A program made the position numbers and the translations under genes. Positions 58,625 to 64,000 of a DNA stretch of 64,000 bases are shown here, in pieces. Each line of letters starts with the position of its first letter. The first letter of the stretch is position 1. Below the pieces are notes generated by a model. It saw only the letters and a program-made list of their open reading frames with translations, ran no database searches and had not been told where the DNA came from. The DNA comes from Moraxellaceae bacterium (GTDB lineage Bacteria > Pseudomonadota > Gammaproteobacteria > Pseudomonadales > Moraxellaceae). The stretch is taken from positions 434,001 through 498,000 of the forward strand of contig JAQZBP010000003.1 of assembly GCA_029237815.1 (NCBI GenBank), written 5' to 3'.

Positions 58625-59671
58625 TCAGCCGGTGACCCAGCCTTCTTCGTCGTCGTCGGACTCGGGGGGCAGGCCGAGGAGTTCGCGGCGGTAGCCGGCG
58701 GGGGTCTGGCCGGTCCACTTCTTGAAGGCGCGGTGGAAGGAGCTGGCTTCGGAGAAGCCCATCATGAGGGCGATCTCGTCGATGGAGAGTTCTTCCTTGG
58801 CGAGGTAATAGCGCGCGGCGTCCTGGCGGATGTTGTCCTTGATGGCCTGGTAGCTGGTGTTTTCTTCCTTCAGGCGGCGGCGCAGCGTCTGTGGCGTCAT
58901 GTTGAGGCTGTCGCAGACCTGGGCGAAATCGGGGAAGGAGTTGCCGTAGCCCTTGGAGATGATGGCCTTGATCTGCTCGGTGAGGCCGATGGGCCGCTGG
59001 TTGCCGACGATGATGAGCGCCAGCGAATCCCGGAGGAATTTCGACAGCGACAGCGGGTTCTGCACCAGCGGCAGCGACAGCCACGGCGTGGGGAAGACGA
59101 TGGCGTTGCGCGCGTTGTTGTAGGTGACGGGGCCGCGGAAGATCTTGCGGAATTCGTCGGCCTGCGGCGGCTCGGGAAAATCGAGCTGGATGGAGATGGG
59201 CTCCAGCGTGCGGCCGGTGAGCCAGCTCCAGAAGCGCACCATGATGAAGATCATGGCCTCGAGGATGTTGTCGCGCTCGGGTGCCTCGGTGGTGAGGATG
59301 AAGCGGCTCTCGGTGGCGCCCTCCTCCAGGCGCAGCTCGATGGGCAGGTCGACGATGCGGTAGAACTGCGCGGAGCGCTCGATGGCATGGCCGAGGTTGG
59401 GGCAGTTGATCACCGCGTGCGCCATCATGGAGAAGGTGCCGGGCTTGCTCTTGGTGCCGCGGCCCAGGCCGATGAACTCGTCCTCGGTGCGCCGCATCAC
59501 GATCTGCATGAGGCGGATGAATTCGTGGGTGGCGATGCGCGCCTCGGGCTGCTCCAGCAGTCGGGCGTCGAGCCCCGCCTCGCGGAACAGGCTGCCGGCG
59601 TCCACGCCCTCGCGCGCCGCGTCCTGCAGCAGGCGGGTGACATAGGCGATGGTGATGGCGCCTCGGCTCAC
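58625..59671 (-). CDS. AraC-family transcriptional regulator
   Basis: A 348-residue regulator. The N-terminal Arabinose-binding-like/OruR-type domain (LLQDAAREGVDAGSLFREAGLD) is followed by the C-terminal double HTH (about 245-335: FAQVCDSLNMTPQTLRRRLKEE and IDEIALMMGFSEASSFHRAFKKWTGQTPAGYRR). A short acidic tail ends the protein. It is unlike the 6209 regulator in detail but of the same architecture. Its target is not evident; the cyanase gene lies just upstream on the same strand. Confidence 0.9.
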   Translation of the reverse strand: MSRGAITIAYVTRLLQDAAREGVDAGSLFREAGLDARLLEQPEARIATHEFIRLMQIVMRRTEDEFIGLGRGTKSKPGTFSMMAHAVINCPNLGHAIERSAQFYRIVDLPIELRLEEGATESRFILTTEAPERDNILEAMIFIMVRFWSWLTGRTLEPISIQLDFPEPPQADEFRKIFRGPVTYNNARNAIVFPTPWLSLPLVQNPLSLSKFLRDSLALIIVGNQRPIGLTEQIKAIISKGYGNSFPDFAQVCDSLNMTPQTLRRRLKEENTSYQAIKDNIRQDAARYYLAKEELSIDEIALMMGFSEASSFHRAFKKWTGQTPAGYRRELLGLPPESDDDEEGWVTG

Positions 59672-59822
59672 GTAATGACTTCCTTTCCGTCGCGCCGGGT
59701 TCGGCGCAGGGGAAGGCTATCAAAAGCCCCGCGCCCCTGCACGGGCCGGGGCCGGACCGGTGTGGCGGGCCCGGGCCTTCTGCACGAGTCCTCCTCACAC
59801 GACCCCGCGCCGCAGCGCGGGC

Positions 59823-60266
59823 TCAGTAGGTCTTGTACGGCAGGAACTTGCCGCTCATCACGATGCGCACGCGGTCGCCCTTCGGGTCCGGCTCGCGCGT
59901 CATGGCCATGGAGAAGTCGATGGCGGACATGATGCCGTCGCCGAACTCCTCGTGGATGAGCTGCTTGAAGGTGGTGCCGTACACGCTCACGAGCTCGTAG
60001 AAGCGGTAGATCAGCGGATCGGTGGGCACCGCCGTCGGCAGCGAGCCCTTGTAGGGCGGCACCTGCAGCAGGGCCACGGCCTCGCCCGGCAGCTCCAGCA
60101 GGTCGCCCAGGGTGGCGGCGTCGGCGGCCGTCAGCGTCATCTGGCCGAGGCAGGCGGCGGTGACCCACTCCTTGCTGTGGCCGAGGGCCGCGGCGATGCC
60201 GGCCCACTTCAGGCCCTTGCGGACTTTGGCGGCAACGATCAGGTCGGTGACGTCTTCACGGTTCAT
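59823..60266 (-). CDS. cynS: cyanate hydratase (cyanase)
   Basis: Bicarbonate-dependent decomposition of cyanate to ammonia and carbon dioxide. The 147-residue protein has an N-terminal helical DNA-binding-like domain and a C-terminal catalytic domain. The catalytic triad is Arg88, Glu91 (IYRFYELVSVYG) and Ser114 (GIMSAIDFSM), a constant offset of 8 from E. coli Arg96, Glu99, Ser122. No cynT or cynX is seen beside it. Confidence 0.95.
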   Translation of the reverse strand: MNREDVTDLIVAAKVRKGLKWAGIAAALGHSKEWVTAACLGQMTLTAADAATLGDLLELPGEAVALLQVPPYKGSLPTAVPTDPLIYRFYELVSVYGTTFKQLIHEEFGDGIMSAIDFSMAMTREPDPKGDRVRIVMSGKFLPYKTY

Positions 60267-60377
60267 GGCGGCTCCAGAGCGAGGCGGTGAAAGGGGCGCG
60301 TGCCTTGGAATGACGCAGGCCGGTGGCCACGGCGGCACGCCGCGACACGCAGACGGGACCCAAGCAAAAGCCGCGCC

Positions 60378-60406
60378 TTCCCGCTGGCGGGGCGGCTGGT
60401 TATAGT
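60378..60406 (+). promoter_or_regulatory. probable promoter of the HIT gene
   Basis: -10 TATAGT (60401-60406) with a weak -35 TTCCCG (60378-60383) at 17 bases; leader of about 25 bases. Confidence 0.45.
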
Positions 60407-60436
60407 CCGAACAACTCCTTATTGCGTCCCTCCCCC

Positions 60437-60868
60437 ATGTTCGAACTGCACCCCCGCCTTGCCGCCGACACCCTCCTGCTGGGCGACTTCCCGCTCTGCC
60501 GCTGCCTGTTGATGAACGACATGCACTATCCCTGGCTGATCCTGGTGCCGCGCGTGGAGGGACTGCGCGAGATCTTCGAGTTGCCGGAGGCCGACCAGCA
60601 GCAGCTGATCCGCGAATCGAGCTATGTGAGCGAGCGCCTGGCAAAGCACTTCAATGCCGACAAGATCAATATCGGCGCGCTCGGCAACATGGTGCCGCAG
60701 CTGCACCTGCACCATATCGCCCGCTACCAGAACGACGCGGCCTGGCCGGGGCCGGTGTGGGGCAAGCACCCGGCCCAGCCGTATACGGATGACAACCTGC
60801 AGATGATGAAGGCGCGCTTAAGGGAAGCGTTTGCCGATGCGGAGAAGCTGCAGTTCGAATGGGCGTGA
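60437..60868 (+). CDS. HIT-domain protein
   Basis: A 143-residue protein of the histidine-triad superfamily. The triad QLHLHHIAR puts His at 90, 92 and 93, following MNDMHYPWLILVPR, as in small bacterial HIT hydrolases. Probable nucleotide phosphoramidase or hydrolase. ATG 60437 is preferred because the promoter at 60378 lies directly upstream. The HD-domain gene follows at about 12 bases. Confidence 0.88.
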   Translation: MFELHPRLAADTLLLGDFPLCRCLLMNDMHYPWLILVPRVEGLREIFELPEADQQQLIRESSYVSERLAKHFNADKINIGALGNMVPQLHLHHIARYQNDAAWPGPVWGKHPAQPYTDDNLQMMKARLREAFADAEKLQFEWA

Positions 60869-60880
60869 GGATGAGTGCGC

Positions 60881-61537
60881 ATGGACGCGGAACAACGAAA
60901 CACGCTGCTTGAGCACTGGCAGCAGTTGTGGCGAGAGGCCGGCGCAATGCCGGGCCCGGCGCTGTTTGACGCGCTGATCGATCGCTACCGCGAGCCGCAC
61001 CGGAAATACCACACCCTCCAGCACCTGGGCGAATGCCTCGCCAATTTTCAACAACTGGCCGCCGTGGCCGCCCATCCGGTCGAGGTCGGGCTGGCCCTCT
61101 GGTTCCATGACGCCATTTATGACCTGGGGCGCCACGACAACGAGGCGTGCAGCGCCGACTGGGCGCATGCGGAAATGCTGGCCGCGGGACTGCCAGCGGC
61201 CATGGCCGACCGGGTGGCGGACTTGATCCTGGCGACCTGCCATAACACCACGCCGGTGGGGATCGATGCCGAGGTGGTGGTGGATATCGACCTGTGGATC
61301 CTGGGGGCGCCGGCCGGGCGATTTGATGAATACGAGCGGCAGGTGCGGGAGGAGTACGGGCATCTGGCGGATGAGGTGTTTCGGGTGGGGCGGTTGGGGA
61401 TTCTGCAGCAGTTTCTGGAGCGGCCAAAGTTGTTCAGTACGGCGGTGTTCTTTGAACACCATGAGGGACAGGCGCGGGATAACCTGAGTCAGTCCATGGC
61501 GGCACTTACATTGGCCAACTCCGACCCAAGGCATTAA
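60881..61537 (+). CDS. HD-domain predicted metal-dependent phosphohydrolase
   Basis: A 218-residue protein. YREPHRKYHTLQHLGE and LWFHDAIYDLGRHDNEACSA supply the His and Asp metal ligands of the HD fold, with a later CHNTTPVG and VVDIDLWILG. The type resembles the family often labelled N-methyl-D-aspartate receptor NMDAR2C-like, a mislabel. Start either ATG 60881 or GTG 60875, both after GAGG. Co-transcribed with the HIT gene. It is the last gene of normal high-GC composition in the window. Confidence 0.82.
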   Translation: MDAEQRNTLLEHWQQLWREAGAMPGPALFDALIDRYREPHRKYHTLQHLGECLANFQQLAAVAAHPVEVGLALWFHDAIYDLGRHDNEACSADWAHAEMLAAGLPAAMADRVADLILATCHNTTPVGIDAEVVVDIDLWILGAPAGRFDEYERQVREEYGHLADEVFRVGRLGILQQFLERPKLFSTAVFFEHHEGQARDNLSQSMAALTLANSDPRH

Positions 61538-61723
61538 TGAAGTTGCAGGTAGCGGCCTACCCCGACCGGTTGCGGACAACACGCATTTCGGCATGGGACG
61601 GCTTGAGTTACCGTCTAATTCATTGTGCCGATAACACCTCGTAGCTAGCCGTCAATTTGGCGGCCACTTATTGTCAGTTCAATCAAACAAAAAAACGTAA
61701 TCTACGTCAGAAGTATAAATATC
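61538..61723. other. composition boundary to AT-richer accessory DNA
   Basis: G/C content falls from core-like values (38 of 60 in 61081-61140) to clearly AT-rich sequence from about 61.6 kb on (24 of 60 in 63721-63780). No tRNA, integrase or obvious direct repeat marks the junction within the window. No gene supported in this stretch. Confidence 0.6.
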
Positions 61724-62656
61724 ATGACTCTAGCTACACATACCAAGACAGACGGCGCCGCTGCGGCGAGATTTGCAGCTGGGCTTCTCGGCATCGCTAC
61801 TTGCGCCGAAACCACAGCTACGACAATGACGGAGGATGCTGCGAAAGTTGATGTCAAATTCTCGTTCCGTCATATTGCGAGGAAAGAGAAACTGATCACT
61901 GCGCACGCTCAAGTAAAGGCCGGCCCTTCATACAGAAAGGACTCATCAAACAGCACGCATTTAACACTTGGCATAGATAAGGACACGTTACAGGCTTTGT
62001 CAGGCACAGGCATGCCTGGCGTGGTTATCTGGGTACCACCGCCCCCGATGGACCGCCTATATTGGTATTCAACAGACCCGCGAAGCGCCTCTAAAAGTCC
62101 AGTGAAGATCAGAAGGACTCAGTACATACGTCCTTCGCTTCGCTATGACTTATCTAGGCTCTACGACTATGCTTCTTGGACCCGGGGATACACCAAGCAA
62201 ACAGTTGCGATGCTTCCGGACCCCCAAGTAATGGCAAGGGCAAAACAATCATATAAAGCGCTAAAATCACAGAGTTGGCACAACCCTCTGGTAGGCCCCC
62301 TTCACGTCACCCGACTTGCTTGGCGCCATATAACGAGGCGCTCAAAATCTTCGACTCGCAGAACAATGTCCCTTCGGATCGTTCCTTACCTCAAGGCATT
62401 TCTAGCAAGTCCTCCCGACAGGTATGCCTGCAACTTTGTAGGCATTAAGGAGTCGGGGGCAATGACAATTGAGACCAGATACCTTATGTGCTGGTATCGA
62501 CAAGCGCTTACTGTAAACGGAGAAAGCCACTCACTGCTTGTCCGAATTCGAGAAGAAATTACTTACCCGACAAATTGGAGCTCTCGCCCACTTAGTGCCA
62601 ATGCCATAAAGCAGGTGGCAACCTTGGCATCTTGGTGGTGCAAGAAAGATAAGTGA
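61724..62656 (+). CDS. possible DUF4365-like nuclease-fold protein
   Basis: A 310-residue protein. The N-terminal about 115 residues read like DUF4365/PD-(D/E)XK-like proteins: D43 in KVDVKFSF, then A-Q-V-K-A-G-P-S (Q63-V-K65), then TLGIDKDTLQAL and VVIWVPPPPMDRLYWYS. The rest is basic and not recognised. The ribosome binding site is weak. Codon use and base composition differ from the core genes. If the family call is right, it is probably a DNA-degrading or DNA-binding partner in a mobile or defence module. Confidence 0.55.
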   Translation: MTLATHTKTDGAAAARFAAGLLGIATCAETTATTMTEDAAKVDVKFSFRHIARKEKLITAHAQVKAGPSYRKDSSNSTHLTLGIDKDTLQALSGTGMPGVVIWVPPPPMDRLYWYSTDPRSASKSPVKIRRTQYIRPSLRYDLSRLYDYASWTRGYTKQTVAMLPDPQVMARAKQSYKALKSQSWHNPLVGPLHVTRLAWRHITRRSKSSTRRTMSLRIVPYLKAFLASPPDRYACNFVGIKESGAMTIETRYLMCWYRQALTVNGESHSLLVRIREEITYPTNWSSRPLSANAIKQVATLASWWCKKDK

Positions 62657-62991
62657 CGTACCCGCCTCGGGTTGCTGTACTGACACCTTGATAGAACAAC
62701 TAATCGTCCTATCTTAATGTCATCTAACCAGTATGGTTGAGACGGATACGCCACGGAGAATTGTACAACCTAGATATTGTCGGGCCAAGACATAAACATT
62801 TTTATCTGACCACCAATCCACTCAAATATAAACCGAAGAAGCCATTTTGCGAGATTTAACCGTTATCCCTTTCAGATCAAATGACATGCAATACATCAAA
62901 TGCGAACACTGCAAGAGCTCGTAAAAAGGTCTTTCATTAGGCCACTAACCCGTTCGACAAAAAAGACTCTTCATTTCGGGGGAATCTACCT
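62657..62991. other. gene-free AT-rich stretch
   Basis: About 335 bases with no supported coding sequence or RNA. A good ribosome binding site (GGGGG at 62978-62982) at its right end serves the KTSC gene. Confidence 0.5.
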
Positions 62992-63192
62992 GTGCAAATG
63001 ATCAACGTTAGCTCAAGTGCAATTTCTGCAGTTGGCTATAACCCTTCGTCCCAGCAGCTTTATATCCGCTTTCATAAAGGGCACACATACTCTTTTTGCA
63101 GGGTTCCGCAAAGCATATTTGAGGGCCTTCTCGCCGCAGGCTCCAAAGGCAGCTATTACGATCGCCATATTAAGGATAGGTACCATTGCTAG
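62992..63192 (+). CDS. KTSC-domain protein
   Basis: A 66-residue protein with the KTSC pattern: SSSAISAVGYNPSSQQLYIRFHKGHTYSFCRVP, then IFEGLLAAGSKGSYYDRHIKDRY. The family is named after Lys-tRNA synthetase C-terminal occurrences and is common in mobile and defence loci. Its function is unclear. Start GTG 62992 is nine bases after GGGGG; ATG 62998 is the alternative. It lies about 115 bases before the ATPase gene on the same strand. Confidence 0.82.
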   Translation: MQMINVSSSAISAVGYNPSSQQLYIRFHKGHTYSFCRVPQSIFEGLLAAGSKGSYYDRHIKDRYHC

Positions 63193-63306
63193 ACACTTAA
63201 AAAGGTGCATGCCAGCCCCACGGCAAGCTATGCACATAAATTGGTTTAGGCCGACATGCTACATGCGAGACCTTAACCCCAACTGATAAGCTAGGGAGAG
63301 TGCGAA

Positions 63307-64000
63307 GTGAGGCTACGACGGCTAGAAGTACAAGGATTTCGGTCGCTTCAGCAGTTCCAGATCACCTTTGATAACGACTTGACCATTGTTGTGGGAGAAA
63401 ACGACGCTGGAAAGACGTCACTCATAGAATGCCTTAAAGTAATTACGCAGGGCCGGTCAGTAAACCCAGATGACTTCACATATGGGCGTGAGCAGCTTCT
63501 GATAACTATAGAAATAGAAGACTTCGTCTTTCGAAAGGAATACAGAAGAAGTGGCAATACTGTTACGGAAGAACCACTTATAGCATTTCCCACCACTGCT
63601 TATGTGCAGAAAACCCTCGACAGGCTCCGAAGCGAAAACTTGGATATTTCCTCTGACGAGGAGAAAAATTTCATAAGAGAAGTAGCAAAACTTTTTGGAT
63701 TAACCGTAAGGTCAAATTCGGTTATTGAAAATCTCAGAGTTCAACTGATAGATAGGCTCAGCGCTGACGGGGATTTAATAATAGATGGCGCCACCTTCCC
63801 GAGATTCAACCATATCCAATTAGATGGAAGGCACTTTGAAAATATTCCAGCCTTCTTTAAGGAAGTTTTTCTTAAAGAGAAGCAAGCAAGTATTTGGCGT
63901 GAGAATGTAAATGAAGGGATAACAATAGAGACTTTTGTTAGATCTCACCTCGAAGCATACTCAAACGAAGTATCACGACAGATACAAGACCGCGGCATTA
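63307..64000 (+). CDS. OLD/RecF-like AAA ATPase, N-terminal part (cut by window edge)
   Basis: An open frame from GTG 63307 to the last base, 231 codons. It starts (M)RLRRLEVQGFRSLQQFQITF and has Walker A GENDAGKTSL at about residues 30-39, the hallmark of SMC/RecF/OLD-family ATPases. The typical strand LTIVVGENDAGKTS is followed by charged helices suggestive of coiled-coil. AGGGAGAG lies upstream. OLD-family ATPases with a C-terminal TOPRIM nuclease are phage-defence proteins (OLD, Gabija GajA); whether TOPRIM is present lies beyond the window. AT-rich. Confidence 0.85.
   Translation, partial: MRLRRLEVQGFRSLQQFQITFDNDLTIVVGENDAGKTSLIECLKVITQGRSVNPDDFTYGREQLLITIEIEDFVFRKEYRRSGNTVTEEPLIAFPTTAYVQKTLDRLRSENLDISSDEEKNFIREVAKLFGLTVRSNSVIENLRVQLIDRLSADGDLIIDGATFPRFNHIQLDGRHFENIPAFFKEVFLKEKQASIWRENVNEGITIETFVRSHLEAYSNEVSRQIQDRGI

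Noticed and set aside
61657-61851. 64-codon frame at the start of the AT-rich region
   Set aside because: Overlaps the better-supported 61724 gene in another frame and shows no protein-like features.

Overview
This 64 kb window is GC-rich chromosomal DNA from a proteobacterium, most likely a gammaproteobacterium. The evidence is the FadB/FadA beta-oxidation pair, a YqcC-family protein, PdxB, a short 4.5S-type SRP RNA, a Pseudomonas-type fatty acid cis/trans isomerase and an RhlE-type helicase. A Nevskiales/Solimonadaceae-like or Xanthomonadales-like lineage would fit, but I cannot fix the genus from sequence alone. No insertion sequence, integrase or CRISPR array was seen. Almost all of the window (1 to about 61.5 kb) looks like core or lineage-specific chromosome. 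The last 2.4 kb is AT-richer accessory DNA.

Layout. 0-10 kb: the 5' end of dnaX, an alpha/beta hydrolase, two small proteins, two paralogous flavin (Baeyer-Villiger type) monooxygenases with a divergent AraC-family regulator, a degenerate EAL protein, the SRP RNA, ogt and tRNA-Ser(GGA). 10-20 kb: kup, cti, a lipoprotein serine hydrolase, a small exported protein and the fadBA operon, in which fadA is broken by an internal deletion plus frameshift. 20-26 kb: an HxlR-type regulator divergent from a five-gene operon (epoxide-hydrolase-like enzyme, ferritin-like metal hydrolase, hotdog thioesterase, GST, molybdopterin oxidoreductase). A perfect palindrome exactly fills the promoter spacer of that operon. 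26-42 kb: envelope redox and proteostasis genes (SPFH protein, dsbD, Lon-like protease), proS, tRNA-Val(CAC), a TrxB-like flavoprotein, an RhlE-type helicase with a long structured leader and TTG start, a diguanylate cyclase and pdxB.

42.5-52.1 kb holds the most interesting system: nine tightly packed co-directional genes encoding exported and lipoprotein TPR proteins, a TolQ/ExbB/MotA-like channel, two TolR/ExbD-like proteins and a TonB/AgmX-like trans-envelope protein. This resembles the Tol-type motor and TPR scaffold of the Myxococcus Agl/Glt machinery and suggests a proton-driven envelope-spanning complex. One TolR-like subunit has Asn where the proton-carrying Asp is expected.

52-61.5 kb holds housekeeping and accessory metabolism (MATE exporter, solute-binding protein, TusA, AmpG-like MFS, glutathione peroxidase, PurU, AraC regulator, cyanase, HIT and HD-domain proteins). 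From about 61.55 kb base composition shifts sharply toward AT. The window ends in a putative defence or island region with a possible DUF4365-like nuclease, a KTSC-domain protein and the N-terminus of an OLD/RecF-like ATPase that continues past the window edge.

Most transcription units are separated by clear intrinsic terminators, many of them symmetric (A-tract, hairpin, T-tract) and lying between convergent genes.
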